Part shown: positions 9,176-19,165 of the stretch, piece after piece | Numbering within the stretch: position 1 is the first letter of the stretch | How the letters are laid out: each line of letters begins with the position of its first letter | From: Maribacter litoralis | GTDB taxonomy: Bacteria > Bacteroidota > Bacteroidia > Flavobacteriales > Flavobacteriaceae | Reading direction: 5' to 3' | DNA length: 64,000 bases | NCBI RefSeq assembly: GCF_003075045.1 | Contig: NZ_QCZD01000002.1 | Coordinates: forward strand, 744,001 to 808,000 | The notes under the pieces: generated by a model | What the model saw: only the letters and a program-made list of their open reading frames with translations | Database searches by the model: none | What the model was told of the DNA's origin: nothing | Made by a program: the position numbers and the translations under genes

Positions 9176-9182
9176 ATTTTTG
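9175..9182 (+). promoter_or_regulatory. Imelysin gene -7 element TATTTTTG
   Basis: TATTTTTG is an exact TAnnTTTG match 29 bases before the ATG. It begins at the last base of the terminator T tract of the previous gene. Confidence 0.65.
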
Positions 9183-9211
9183 CATTTAATTAGAATAAAT
9201 AAAAATAATAG

Positions 9212-10342
9212 ATGAAAAAGATTATTGGGATTTTGTGTGTTTTGGCCTTGGTTTGGGCTTGTTCCAATGATAGTGAAACTGATGAAGGCGTAATCGTTGA
9301 CCCAGTAGATGAGGTTTCTTTTGAACGTAGCGCTATGTTGATCAACTGGGCGGATAATATTATTATTCCCTCATATGAAGCATTTACAGGTGACTTAGAA
9401 ACTTTGTTGAATTCTTTTGATACGTTTAAGGCAGAGGTTAACGAAAGTAATTTGATAGCCTTGCGGGCATCATGGTTGAACGCCTATAAAACTTGGCAAC
9501 ATGTTGAAATGTTTGAAATTGGTCCTGCGGAATCGGTAGGTTTTCAGTTGAACATGAATATATATCCAACGGATAATGAGAAAATCGATGGGTTTATAGT
9601 GGATGGAAGTTATGACTTATCCTTATCCTCTAACAGAAGCGCTAAAGGTTTTCCTGCGTTAGATTATCTGTTAAACGGTTTGGGCGAGAACGATGCTGAA
9701 ATTTTAGGCTTCTACAACGGTGAAAACAAAGAAGCTTATCTAAAATATACAGAAGATGTTTTGTTAGACATGCAGGCTTTGACGGAAACTGTAGTGTCTG
9801 ATTGGACAAATGGTTACAGAGATACTTTTGTAGCCAATGATGGGGTCTCGTCTACGGCATCTGTAGATCGTATGGTAAACGATTATATTTTCTATTATGA
9901 GAAATATTTACGAGCAGGTAAAATGGGAATTCCTTTAGGCGTTTTCTCCGGAAGTACTTTGCCAAGAAATGTTGAAGCGTATTTTGACGGAAGTATATCC
10001 AATGATTTATTTCTAGAAGGTTTAGCTGCTGTTCAAGACTTTTTTAATGGAAAACACTATAACTCTAGTACACAGGGAGAAAGTTTGGCGTCTTATTTAG
10101 ACGCATTGAATACAGTTAAAAATGAAGAAGATTTATCTACCTTGATCAACGATCAAATGAATACGGCAAAAAGTATGGTGGTTGATCTTTCTGCATTTAG
10201 AGCAGAGATTGAAGATAATAACCCACCTACCAATATGCTTTTAGCTTATGATGAGGTACAAAAAGCAGTACCTATGCTTAAGGTAGATATGGTTTCGGCA
10301 ATGAGTATTAGTATTGATTTTGTTGATGCCGATGGTGATTAA
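9212..10342 (+). CDS. Imelysin family lipoprotein
   Basis: The 376-residue lipoprotein (lipobox LVWAC, Cys at residue 17) has the peptidase M75/imelysin fold: NWADNIIIPSYEAF at the domain start, ASWLNAYKTWQHVE about residue 90, NIYPTD, then KGFPALDYLLNG near 150. In classical imelysins the last segment carries GxHxxE; here it reads GFPALD, so His and Glu are replaced by Pro and Asp. That points to the non-peptidase, iron/heme-linked subgroup (IrpA/EfeO-like), which is established only at family level. Its stop codon overlaps the start of the HTTM gene by one base, so the two are translationally coupled. Confidence 0.88.
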   Translation: MKKIIGILCVLALVWACSNDSETDEGVIVDPVDEVSFERSAMLINWADNIIIPSYEAFTGDLETLLNSFDTFKAEVNESNLIALRASWLNAYKTWQHVEMFEIGPAESVGFQLNMNIYPTDNEKIDGFIVDGSYDLSLSSNRSAKGFPALDYLLNGLGENDAEILGFYNGENKEAYLKYTEDVLLDMQALTETVVSDWTNGYRDTFVANDGVSSTASVDRMVNDYIFYYEKYLRAGKMGIPLGVFSGSTLPRNVEAYFDGSISNDLFLEGLAAVQDFFNGKHYNSSTQGESLASYLDALNTVKNEEDLSTLINDQMNTAKSMVVDLSAFRAEIEDNNPPTNMLLAYDEVQKAVPMLKVDMVSAMSISIDFVDADGD

Positions 10343-11709
10343 TGGAATCGGTAATAAATAAATATTTTAAAGCTCCAACAGAGACCGCCCCTTTGGCGGT
10401 CTTTCGTATTTTATTTGGTCTAATGATGTTTTTTAGCATTGTTCGATTTTGGAGCTATGGTTGGATCGATAAACTTTATATACAGCCAAAATTCTTTTTT
10501 TCATACTATGGGTTCGAGTGGGTAAAGCCATTGGGAGTATATACTTATCTCATCTTTATAATTTGTGGTTTTGCTTCACTACTGGTGGCTCTGGGCTATC
10601 GGTACAAATTAAGTATTGTTATATTCTTTTTGAGCTTTACGTATATAGAACTAATGGATAAGACTACATACTTAAACCATTATTACTTTATAAGCTTACT
10701 TAGTTTTTTAATGATCTTTTTGCCGGCAAATGCATCGTATTCCTTAGACGCCTATCTCAATCCCAAAAAAAGTTTTGAATATGTACCAAGCTGGACAGTC
10801 AATAGCATTAAGCTAATTTTAAGCATCGTATATTTTTACGCAGGACTGGCGAAATTAAATTCAGATTGGTTGCTAAAGGCCATGCCTTTGAAAATTTGGC
10901 TGCCGTCAAAATTCGATACTCCGTTTATAGGTGGTTTACTTGGCGAAGAATGGTTGCAATATTTGTTTAGTTGGTCTGGCGCTATTTATGATCTTACCAT
11001 TCCCTTTTTATTGCTATACAAAAAAACAAGACCGTATGCATTTGTAATGGTGGTAGTTTTTCATGTATTGACCAGGGTTCTTTTTCCTATAGGTATGTTC
11101 CCGTATGTGATGATTGTTTCTGCTCTCATATTTTTTGACGCAAGCTTTCACGAAAAAATCTTTAAATACATTTCTAAAGTATTTAAAATAGATAATTCTA
11201 GATTTTATAATCAAGCTGTTTTCGAAGAACGGCCTTCATTTAAGGTTAGTTTTAAACATATTGTCATTACCCTATTTTTTTGCTTGCAACTAACCATACC
11301 ATTTAGGTACTTATTGTATCCTGGTGAGTTATTCTGGACGGAAGAAGGATACCGATTTTCTTGGCGGGTTATGCTCATAGAAAAATCTGGCTACGCACAG
11401 TTTAAAATAGTAGATGGAGAATCTGGCAGATGGTTTTATGTGGATAATACAGATTTTATCACTCCGTTTCAAGAAAAACAAATGGCATTTCAGCCAGATT
11501 TTATTTTAGAATATGCTCATTTTTTAAAAAATCATTTTGAAAAAGATGGTCATAAAAATGTGCAGGTATTCGTAGATTGCCAAGTTAGTTTAAATGGTAG
11601 GTTAAGTACAACATATATAGACCCTACTATTGATTTAGCGAAACAAAAAGAGTCTTTTTTACATAAGAATTGGATAACACCATTTAAAGATGAAATTAAA
11701 GGAATTTAG
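10342..11709 (+). CDS. HTTM domain membrane protein (gamma-carboxylase-like)
   Basis: The 455-residue protein has several membrane helices between about residues 20 and 300 and a soluble C-terminal part. The N-terminal half fits the HTTM domain, the horizontally transferred transmembrane domain related to vitamin K-dependent gamma-carboxylase: PLAVFRILFGLMMF at 16-29, a conserved DKTTYLNHYYFI segment near 110, and YFYAGLAKLNSDWL near 170. Whether bacterial HTTM proteins carboxylate anything is unknown. It is sandwiched between the imelysin gene (1-base overlap) and the TonB-dependent receptor (20-base overlap), so it belongs to that uptake system. Confidence 0.87.
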   Translation: MESVINKYFKAPTETAPLAVFRILFGLMMFFSIVRFWSYGWIDKLYIQPKFFFSYYGFEWVKPLGVYTYLIFIICGFASLLVALGYRYKLSIVIFFLSFTYIELMDKTTYLNHYYFISLLSFLMIFLPANASYSLDAYLNPKKSFEYVPSWTVNSIKLILSIVYFYAGLAKLNSDWLLKAMPLKIWLPSKFDTPFIGGLLGEEWLQYLFSWSGAIYDLTIPFLLLYKKTRPYAFVMVVVFHVLTRVLFPIGMFPYVMIVSALIFFDASFHEKIFKYISKVFKIDNSRFYNQAVFEERPSFKVSFKHIVITLFFCLQLTIPFRYLLYPGELFWTEEGYRFSWRVMLIEKSGYAQFKIVDGESGRWFYVDNTDFITPFQEKQMAFQPDFILEYAHFLKNHFEKDGHKNVQVFVDCQVSLNGRLSTTYIDPTIDLAKQKESFLHKNWITPFKDEIKGI

Positions 11710-14161
11710 TTATTTACTTTTAGTATTAGTATCATTTCCATTATTTGGACAACTTCAAATTTCTGGTCAAGTAACCGATGAACAGGGAAATCCTATTCCG
11801 AATGCTGAACTATACATTAAAGAATTAGAACGCTTAGAAACTACAGATTCTGAAGGCACTTTCTTAGTGGAGAACATCGTATTGGGCACCTATACAATTG
11901 TAGTTTTTGCTTACGAATTTGAAATTCTAGAACAGGATGTTGTCATTAACGGTAACACAACTTTTAATGTGCAGTTACAGCGTTTAAAGGTAAATGCGCT
12001 TTCAGAGGTGGTTTTGACACAGAAACGTGAAGAGGTTTTTGCTTTAAAGCAATTGAAAAAAGTAGAAGGTACAGCCATCTATGCCGGTAAAAAAAGTGAG
12101 GTAGTTTTACTTGAAAGTATTACCGGAAATCTAGCTGCTAACAACCCAAGACAGATATATAGCCAAGTAGTAGGACTCAATATTTATGATAACGGCGATG
12201 CAGGGTTACAATTAAATATTGGTGGTAGAGGATTAGATCCCAATAGAACGGCAAATTTCAACACCAGACAGAATGGTTATGATATTAGCGCAGATGTTTT
12301 GGGCTACCCAGAAAGTTATTACACTCCGCCTGCCGAAGCTTTGGAAGAAATTCAAGTAGTTAGGGGCGCGGCATCATTACAATATGGAACACAATTTGGC
12401 GGATTGGTGAATTTTAAATTCAAACAGCCCAACCCTAACAAGAAGATTGAATGGGTTAGCAGGCAGACAGTGGGGTCTTATGATTTAAAAACCTCATTTA
12501 ATAGCCTTAGTGGTACGGTAGGTAAAATAAGTTATTATACATATTTTAATTATAAAGAGGGTAGTGGTTTTAGACCAAATTCTAATTACAATAGTAGAAA
12601 TTATTTTGCGCACATAGGGTATCAAGTTTCTGATAAAACGAAACTTACGCTAGAGACTACATTTCTTAATTATTTGGCGCAACAGCCAGGTGGTCTTACA
12701 GATGCCCAATTTATTGAAGACCCTACTTTTAGTAATAGGGAGCGTAATTGGTTTGATGTGGATTGGAAATTATTTTCATTGCGTTTGGATCATAAATTTT
12801 CTACAAAAACCGATTTGAGTTTAAATATTTTTGGTTTAGATGCTTCAAGAAGTGCTCTTGGTTTTCGTACCAATAGGGTATCGCAACCAGATGACCTTGA
12901 AGAACCAAGAGAATTGTTGATAGATAATTTTCAAAACTGGGGTGCAGAAGCTAGATTGCTTACTAGGTATAAATTGGGTAATACGGAATCGGCTCTTTTA
13001 TTAGGTTCTAAAATTTATAGAACCGATAATAATCAAAGACAAGGTCCTGGTACAACGGCTTCTAATGCAGACTTTAATTTTGCAGATGATGAATTTCCAA
13101 ATTATGAAAGACAATCTCAATTTAATTTCCCTAATTCCAATTTAGCATTCTTTGGTGAGAATATTTTCAATATAACTTCAAAACTTACCCTAACACCTGG
13201 TTTTAGATTAGAGCATATTAAAACAGAAAGTATTGGAAGTTATAAGAATATTGTACTTGATCTGGCAGGTAATCCACTTTTAAATGAAGAGGTGGAAGAT
13301 AATAGGGAGTTCGATAGAACTTTTTTGTTATTAGGGGTTGGGGCTACATATAAGTTAAATTCCTGTATTGAGTTTTACGGTAATTTTTCTCAGAATTATA
13401 GGTCGGTTACTTTTAGTGATATACGAGTGGTGAACCCTTCTTATCAAGTGGATGAAAATATATCTGATGAAGATGGTTTTACGGCAGATATTGGATTTCG
13501 AGGTAGATATAACAACGTATTGTCTTACGATGTTAGTGCCTTTAGCTTGTTGTATGATAATAGATTAGGTGAAATTTTAAAAAGTGAAACACAGACCAAT
13601 GCTTTAGGTGAAGAAGTGGAAACAGGAAGTATAGTGCGTTTTAGGGGTAATATAGGTACTGCTTTTATGTATGGTATTGAAAGTTTTGCTAATTGGAGTA
13701 TCAAAGAAACTTTCCTTTCTGCTAGTGATAAACTGAAACTGAATTATTTTGTGAACTTGGCGGTGACCAATTCTGAATATTTATCTTCAGAAGAAACCAA
13801 TGTAGAAGGTAATAAGGTGGAATTTATACCAGATGTAAATTTAAAAACCGGACTCAATTTTGGCTATGGTAATGTATTGGGCAGTTTGCAGTATACCTAT
13901 TTATCCAGTCAATTTACAGATGCTACCAATGCACCACAAGATGTTAATGATAATCAACGTGGTATAGAGGGTGAGATACCTACGTATGATATTTTAGATT
14001 TCTCATTGTCTTATACTTATAGAAATTGGAAGTTGGAAACCGGTATCAATAATGTCATGGACAATAGCTACTTTACCAGAAGGGCAACAGGATATCCAGG
14101 ACCAGGCATTATACCTTCAGAACCTAGAACTTATTATGCTACTCTGCAGTTTAAGCTGTAG
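11690..14161 (+). CDS. TonB-dependent outer-membrane receptor (FecA-like)
   Basis: The 823-residue protein has a signal peptide (ends near LFGQ, residue 21), then a carboxypeptidase-regulatory-like beta-sandwich (about 23-98, ISGQVTDEQGNPIPNAE). A plug domain follows (about 115-245, including the LNIGGRGLDPNR and VVRGAASLQYGTQFGG segments) and then the 22-strand barrel, ending in the hydrophobic YATLQFKL. The plug resembles the FecA type of ferric-siderophore receptor. It is the last gene of the cluster and overlaps the HTTM gene by 20 bases. Substrate is not readable; iron, heme or another metal complex is the most likely given the imelysin partner (inference). Confidence 0.92.
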   Translation: MKLKEFSYLLLVLVSFPLFGQLQISGQVTDEQGNPIPNAELYIKELERLETTDSEGTFLVENIVLGTYTIVVFAYEFEILEQDVVINGNTTFNVQLQRLKVNALSEVVLTQKREEVFALKQLKKVEGTAIYAGKKSEVVLLESITGNLAANNPRQIYSQVVGLNIYDNGDAGLQLNIGGRGLDPNRTANFNTRQNGYDISADVLGYPESYYTPPAEALEEIQVVRGAASLQYGTQFGGLVNFKFKQPNPNKKIEWVSRQTVGSYDLKTSFNSLSGTVGKISYYTYFNYKEGSGFRPNSNYNSRNYFAHIGYQVSDKTKLTLETTFLNYLAQQPGGLTDAQFIEDPTFSNRERNWFDVDWKLFSLRLDHKFSTKTDLSLNIFGLDASRSALGFRTNRVSQPDDLEEPRELLIDNFQNWGAEARLLTRYKLGNTESALLLGSKIYRTDNNQRQGPGTTASNADFNFADDEFPNYERQSQFNFPNSNLAFFGENIFNITSKLTLTPGFRLEHIKTESIGSYKNIVLDLAGNPLLNEEVEDNREFDRTFLLLGVGATYKLNSCIEFYGNFSQNYRSVTFSDIRVVNPSYQVDENISDEDGFTADIGFRGRYNNVLSYDVSAFSLLYDNRLGEILKSETQTNALGEEVETGSIVRFRGNIGTAFMYGIESFANWSIKETFLSASDKLKLNYFVNLAVTNSEYLSSEETNVEGNKVEFIPDVNLKTGLNFGYGNVLGSLQYTYLSSQFTDATNAPQDVNDNQRGIEGEIPTYDILDFSLSYTYRNWKLETGINNVMDNSYFTRRATGYPGPGIIPSEPRTYYATLQFKL

Positions 14162-14273
14162 CATATTCCAACAATTATGGGTTTTTGTCAAAATGTTTCA
14201 GAATATGAAAGCGCTTTAAATATGAAGTGATCGTTAAGGTATCGTGTAAAATAGATTTACCAACTTTATTCAC

Positions 14274-14281
14274 TATATTTG
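14274..14281 (+). promoter_or_regulatory. guaB -7 element TATATTTG
   Basis: TATATTTG followed by C is an exact TAnnTTTG match 24 bases before the chosen guaB ATG. Confidence 0.65.
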
Positions 14282-14305
14282 CACGCAATTAAATCCTTAA
14301 TTGCT

Positions 14306-15778
14306 ATGCAAGCCCACCAAAACAAAATTCTAGGAGAAGGTCTAACTTACGATGACGTATTATTAGTACCTGCTTATTCTGAAGTGCTACCAAGAGAAGT
14401 AAGTATTCAGACAAAATTCACAAAAAATATTACGATAAATGTGCCGATTATATCCGCTGCGATGGATACGGTTACCGAGTCTAGAATGGCAATTGCCATG
14501 GCTCAAGAAGGTGGTATTGGTGTTCTGCACAAAAACATGACCATTGAGCAGCAAGCAATGAAGGTTAGAAAAGTGAAGAGAGCTGAGAGCGGAATGATCT
14601 TAGATCCCGTTACGCTACCTTTAAATTCTCAGGTAAAAGATGCTAAGGCTAGTATGAAGGAGTTTAGCATTGGTGGTATACCAATAGTTGATGCCGAAGG
14701 AAAGCTTTTAGGTATTGTTACCAATAGGGATTTACGTTTCGAAAAAAATAATGAAAGACCAATTGCTGAGGTGATGACTTCTGAAAATTTGGTCACTGCA
14801 GATGAAGGTACTTCACTATCTGAAGCGGAAGATATCTTACAACAGCATAAAATTGAGAAGTTGCCAGTGGTATCTAAAGATAACACCCTGTTGGGTTTAA
14901 TTACATTTAGAGATATTACAAAGTTGACACAGAAACCAATTGCCAATAAAGACCAATATGGTCGTTTGCGCGTTGCTGCTGCACTAGGTGTTACCGGCGA
15001 TGCAGTTGATAGGGCAGAAGCTTTGGTAAATGCAGGTGTAGATGCGGTAATTATAGATACGGCACATGGTCATACCAAAGGTGTTGTTGCTGTTTTAAAA
15101 GCGGTAAAACAAAAATTTCCAGAGTTGGATGTTATTGTTGGTAACATTGCAACTGGCGAGGCGGCCAAGTACTTGGTTGAAGCTGGTGCAGATGCTGTTA
15201 AGGTAGGTATTGGTCCGGGTTCCATATGTACAACAAGGGTTGTTGCAGGTGTTGGTTTTCCTCAGTTTTCTGCAGTTCTAGAGGTTTCTGCCGCTATAAA
15301 AGGTTCGGGTGTTCCGGTAATTGCAGATGGTGGTATTCGTTATACAGGTGATATTCCAAAGGCTATTGCAGCCGGAGCGGATACGGTGATGTTGGGGTCA
15401 CTTTTAGCAGGTACTAAAGAATCTCCAGGAGAAACGATTATCTATGAAGGTAGAAAGTTTAAATCTTACCGCGGTATGGGGTCTGTAGAGGCAATGAAGC
15501 AAGGTAGTAAGGATCGTTACTTTCAAGATGTTGAAGATGACATCAAGAAATTAGTACCTGAAGGTATTGTAGGTCGTGTGCCTTATAAAGGTGAATTATA
15601 CGAAAGCATTCACCAGTTTGTTGGTGGTTTACGTGCAGGTATGGGGTATTGTGGTGCTAAAGACATTGCTACGCTGCAAGAAAACGGTAGATTCGTGAAG
15701 ATAACATCTAGTGGAATCAATGAAAGCCACCCTCATGATGTTACTATTACAAAAGAGAGTCCTAATTATAGTAGATAG
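14306..15778 (+). CDS. guaB: Inosine-5'-monophosphate dehydrogenase
   Basis: I chose the ATG at 14306 ([12 protein letters not shown]); the TTG at 14279 would begin inside the promoter. The 490-residue protein is full length. The barrel starts at [18 protein letters not shown]. Two CBS domains lie at about residues 95-210 ([17 protein letters not shown]). The active-site loop [15 protein letters not shown] carries the catalytic Cys near 305, and the DGGIRYTGD and [10 protein letters not shown] segments bind IMP. It makes XMP from IMP with NAD+ in guanine nucleotide synthesis. It is monocistronic, closed by the hairpin at 15802-15829. Confidence 0.97.
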   Translation: MQAHQNKILGEGLTYDDVLLVPAYSEVLPREVSIQTKFTKNITINVPIISAAMDTVTESRMAIAMAQEGGIGVLHKNMTIEQQAMKVRKVKRAESGMILDPVTLPLNSQVKDAKASMKEFSIGGIPIVDAEGKLLGIVTNRDLRFEKNNERPIAEVMTSENLVTADEGTSLSEAEDILQQHKIEKLPVVSKDNTLLGLITFRDITKLTQKPIANKDQYGRLRVAAALGVTGDAVDRAEALVNAGVDAVIIDTAHGHTKGVVAVLKAVKQKFPELDVIVGNIATGEAAKYLVEAGADAVKVGIGPGSICTTRVVAGVGFPQFSAVLEVSAAIKGSGVPVIADGGIRYTGDIPKAIAAGADTVMLGSLLAGTKESPGETIIYEGRKFKSYRGMGSVEAMKQGSKDRYFQDVEDDIKKLVPEGIVGRVPYKGELYESIHQFVGGLRAGMGYCGAKDIATLQENGRFVKITSSGINESHPHDVTITKESPNYSR

Positions 15779-15801
15779 TCATTTCTTTTAAATATGAATA
15801 A

Positions 15802-15829
15802 AAAGAGGTCATTTAGACCTCTTTTTTTA
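15802..15829. terminator. Terminator after guaB
   Basis: A 9-bp stem AAAGAGGTC/GACCTCTTT with a 5-base loop and a T tract lies between the convergent guaB and M1 peptidase genes; it could serve both. Confidence 0.88.
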
Positions 15830-15856
15830 TGCTTAGATATTTTTATAGCGAGTTTT

Positions 15857-18421
15857 CTAATTTTTTTCCAGAAGTTGAACTCTTCTTAAATCATCTGAGG
15901 CTTGTAGTACTTTAGATTTTAATGAAGGTTTTAAATCAGGATTTTCAACCAAGAAATTCTGTAAAATGTCATTTGCTTCTGATGAAGTATAATTGCCAAC
16001 GGTACTGCTTAACCACCGTTTTGGGAAGAAAATATCTCCCGTTTGTTGTATTTCATCCAATAAGTCAAGGCTGGACCTTAAATAATCTATGGATTCATTT
16101 TGGTGTAACGGGTGGTTTAAGTTGTTCAAGGCAGCTGTAACCCATGATTCTTTTGCTCTGTTTTTTTCTTGTTGAAGCGATTCAAAAAATTCCTTTTTGG
16201 TTTCAGGATCATTTGAGAGAGAAGGGAGTAAAAACTTAAATCTATCAAGTTTGTCGTTGTTGGTAATTGCCTGTTCTGCTGTTTTAAGAATTTGCTCACT
16301 TTCTGAGTGATTGTACAACGCTAAATCCATTGCTAATTCTGTATAATTATCAGCGTTGAGCTTTAGATTTTTGATGGCTAATTCTTTGTTCCAAATTTTA
16401 AATAAATTTTCTAAGGACTCATCGGTATAACCTAAAGATACATAGGTTGAGTACAGGGTCTTTTTAATGCTAGTAGGTAATTCTTTATGTAATCTAGTCC
16501 ATATATGACCCGTAATTCTCTCTTGATAAAAAATGCGTTGTTCTTCTGTAAGATACTTCCAGAATACAGATGTGGTATATCTAGATATGAGATTAATTAG
16601 TAACTCATTTTTTTCGGTGTTCAATCCTTCAATAAACAATTTGGCTGCAGCGGTAGGGGTAATGGTACCGTTGAGCATATTTTCGTAAGCATTAATATAT
16701 GCGTAACCACGGGCAACTTGGTCTTCTAATTTAGGTATGATTTCAATGTCTTTCACTTTCAGCGGAAAAACACCATAACCTTCGGCATTTGAGTTGTAGA
16801 TAATCGAAATTGGCTTTGCCAAACCTATAGCTTCCTTTATATGAAAAGTTGCATCGGTCATTTGTACGGTAAATGTTTTAGAGCTATCAGGATATATAAA
16901 GGATACATCAAAAGTTTGTGACCATACATGTTCAGAATTGTCTTCTGCAGTCTGAGTCAGTTTGAACGAATTTATCTTTTCATTGTTATCGTAAGTAATC
17001 TCATCTTTAAAAATTGGTCTACTTGAATTATTCACCCAAATATTACTCCAGGCTACCATATCTGTTGACGATTTTTTATTAAGAATTTCAATTAGGTCGC
17101 CCCACTCGGCATTTTTAAAGGCAAAGGTTTCTATATACTCCTGTATACCTTCTTTAAAAGCATTTTTGCCTAAAACGGCTTCTAATTGGCGCATCATTAT
17201 TGGTGCTTTATTATAGATGATACTTCCATAAAGAGAGCCAGCATTGTTCAAGTTTTCTAATTTTTGCCGAATAGGGTTAGTACCTAAAGTTCTGTCTTCA
17301 CCATATGCATTTGGGTAATGGGTAATCATAAAAGCCGATTGATGGTCTATATTCGGGAAAGCGGGATTCATAATTTTATCAGCCATAAAATTTGCAAATA
17401 CCTCTTTCATCCATACATCATCAAACCAGTTCATGGTAACCAGATCTCCAAACCACATATGAGATGTCTCATGAGCTATTAATTTTGCTCGGCCAAGTAT
17501 TTTATTGGCTGTGGCACTTTCATCTAAGAACAACGAACTTTCCCTGTACTGTATAGCACCAACATGTTCCATTCCACCATATTGAAATCCGGGTATGGCG
17601 GCATAATCCATCTTTTGAAAAGGAAATGGGTGTGAGGTGTATTTTTCTAAAAATGATAATGACTGTTGATGTAGGTCAAAAATAGAGTCCAGACTGTAAT
17701 TAATTTTAGTAGTATCGGTTTCTCTATACAACATGCTCATTTCCATATTGCCCGGTTTTTGACTCGCCGATTTAAATTTACCTGCTACGAACGAGAATAA
17801 ATATGTGCTCATTTTATCTGAAGCATTAAAGGTATGCTCAATAAAATCGCCTTTTTGATTACGGCTAATTTCTTCTGTACCACATAACACCTTCCAATCT
17901 TTCGGAGCGGTAATATGTAGGGTGTATCTACCTTTTATATTAGGTTGGTCAAAACATGGAAATAATGTTCTAGCGCGGTCCGGCACAAGAAGCGTATATA
18001 AATAATCCTCGTTTCTGTTCAAAGAAAGTTCACCTGCTATAAAGCCTATGGTAACAGTATTTTTGCCAAGTGTTAAATGCTCTTTTGGTAGTATAATGTG
18101 CTCTTGCTCATGAAGAATGGTTGCACTACCACCATTAATGGAGACTGATTTAATTTTAGAAGTTTCCTCTTTAAAATCTAAGTAAACAGGCTCTTGAAGT
18201 TGTGCTAAGTCGAAATCTAAGACGAGTTGAGAGAGAATAGGGTCTTGTTGGTTAAGGGGGATGTCAAAACTTAAGTTGTAATGAACATTAGTAACTTGCG
18301 ATGCCCTGTACATAGCCATCTTCTCTGGAACTCCCGCATCTGGAGTCTTTGAAACGTGATGCTCAGTAGTGCATGAACAGATTAATGTGGCTAAAAAGCA
18401 AAAATAAATTAAAGTCCTCAT
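15857..18421 (-). CDS. M1 family metallopeptidase, lipoprotein
   Basis: The 854-residue protein starts with a lipoprotein signal (CFLATLICSC, lipid Cys about residue 17). It then follows the aminopeptidase N plan: a beta-rich N-terminal domain (to about 215), a catalytic domain with the zinc motif HETSHMWFGD (about 330) and a second-shell Glu exactly 18 residues after the HExxH, and a helical C-terminal half. The exopeptidase motif, usually GAMEN, reads GGMEH at about 290, so the N-terminal amine recognition may be altered. It probably trims peptides on the cell surface or in the periplasm. No -7 element was clear in front of it. Confidence 0.92.
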   Translation of the reverse strand: MRTLIYFCFLATLICSCTTEHHVSKTPDAGVPEKMAMYRASQVTNVHYNLSFDIPLNQQDPILSQLVLDFDLAQLQEPVYLDFKEETSKIKSVSINGGSATILHEQEHIILPKEHLTLGKNTVTIGFIAGELSLNRNEDYLYTLLVPDRARTLFPCFDQPNIKGRYTLHITAPKDWKVLCGTEEISRNQKGDFIEHTFNASDKMSTYLFSFVAGKFKSASQKPGNMEMSMLYRETDTTKINYSLDSIFDLHQQSLSFLEKYTSHPFPFQKMDYAAIPGFQYGGMEHVGAIQYRESSLFLDESATANKILGRAKLIAHETSHMWFGDLVTMNWFDDVWMKEVFANFMADKIMNPAFPNIDHQSAFMITHYPNAYGEDRTLGTNPIRQKLENLNNAGSLYGSIIYNKAPIMMRQLEAVLGKNAFKEGIQEYIETFAFKNAEWGDLIEILNKKSSTDMVAWSNIWVNNSSRPIFKDEITYDNNEKINSFKLTQTAEDNSEHVWSQTFDVSFIYPDSSKTFTVQMTDATFHIKEAIGLAKPISIIYNSNAEGYGVFPLKVKDIEIIPKLEDQVARGYAYINAYENMLNGTITPTAAAKLFIEGLNTEKNELLINLISRYTTSVFWKYLTEEQRIFYQERITGHIWTRLHKELPTSIKKTLYSTYVSLGYTDESLENLFKIWNKELAIKNLKLNADNYTELAMDLALYNHSESEQILKTAEQAITNNDKLDRFKFLLPSLSNDPETKKEFFESLQQEKNRAKESWVTAALNNLNHPLHQNESIDYLRSSLDLLDEIQQTGDIFFPKRWLSSTVGNYTSSEANDILQNFLVENPDLKPSLKSKVLQASDDLRRVQLLEKN

Positions 18422-18571
18422 GTAATAGCGTTATTGTTATTGTGAAGTTACTTGAATGGAAAATGCTTTCCAATTTTTGAACAACGTATAACGCTATTTG
18501 AGATTTGTATTATGAATTAAAATACATGCAATTTGGGCTTGCTGAATATTATTAGACCAAAGTGCAGGAAA

Positions 18572-19108
18572 TTATTTTCCGGCTTCACCGGCATAAGCTT
18601 TCCAGTCTTTTTCTTTATAGATATCATCACCAAAGTAACGTGCTATTTCCATAAAAGGATCTGGTTTTTGATATCCAGGAACCGGTGAAAGCATATTTAA
18701 TTCTTCGTCTAAGAAAATAGTTGTTGGGTAACTAAGGCGACCTTGCATCAAAGCAGCGGCAAACTCATGATATCCTTTTCTGCCAGATGGAACAAATTTG
18801 TATGTTTTTCCTTTATACTCAATGGGTTCTTTTCCTTCTCCATCAAACTTTACCATGTAGTAGTTTTCAGCCATATAAGCGGCTACTTCTGGATTTTGAA
18901 AGGTGTCTTTGTCCATTTTCTTGCACCATCCGCACCAATCAGTATATACATCAATGAATACTTTCTTAGGGTTTTCTTCAGTTGCGGTTAATTGTGCAGC
19001 TTCATCCCAAGTAATCCATTTAACCTCTTGCGCACTACTTAAGGTGGTAACAAAAAGTACCGCTATGAATAAAATCGATTTGGTGAAAAATAAAGAATAC
19101 GCTTTCAT
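18572..19108 (-). CDS. Exported thioredoxin-like protein (WCGWCKK)
   Basis: The 178-residue protein has a signal peptide (cleavage near SSAQ, residue 26) and a thioredoxin fold. The redox motif WCGWCKKMD lies at about residue 59, with FIDVYTD before it and a cis-proline segment SYPTTIFLDEE at about 125. This matches the DUF255/thioredoxin_7-type periplasmic proteins that keep thiols reduced or act as disulfide exchange factors. It is followed by nothing obvious and preceded by lysA on the same strand; a TAGTTTTG -7 element (19141-19148) suggests its own transcription. Confidence 0.9.
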   Translation of the reverse strand: MKAYSLFFTKSILFIAVLFVTTLSSAQEVKWITWDEAAQLTATEENPKKVFIDVYTDWCGWCKKMDKDTFQNPEVAAYMAENYYMVKFDGEGKEPIEYKGKTYKFVPSGRKGYHEFAAALMQGRLSYPTTIFLDEELNMLSPVPGYQKPDPFMEIARYFGDDIYKEKDWKAYAGEAGK

Positions 19109-19140
19109 GAGTTTTTTATGGATTAGTCCAACTATTATAC

Positions 19141-19148
19141 CAAAACTA
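19141..19148 (-). promoter_or_regulatory. -7 element of the thioredoxin-like gene
   Basis: The reverse strand reads TAGTTTTG, an exact TAnnTTTG match 32 bases before the start codon, in the gap after lysA. Confidence 0.55.
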
Positions 19149-19165
19149 ACGTATTTTTAATTGCT

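Noticed and set aside
14279-14305. An earlier TTG start for guaB at 14279
   Set aside because: It lies inside the TATATTTG promoter element and adds nine residues not found in the family.
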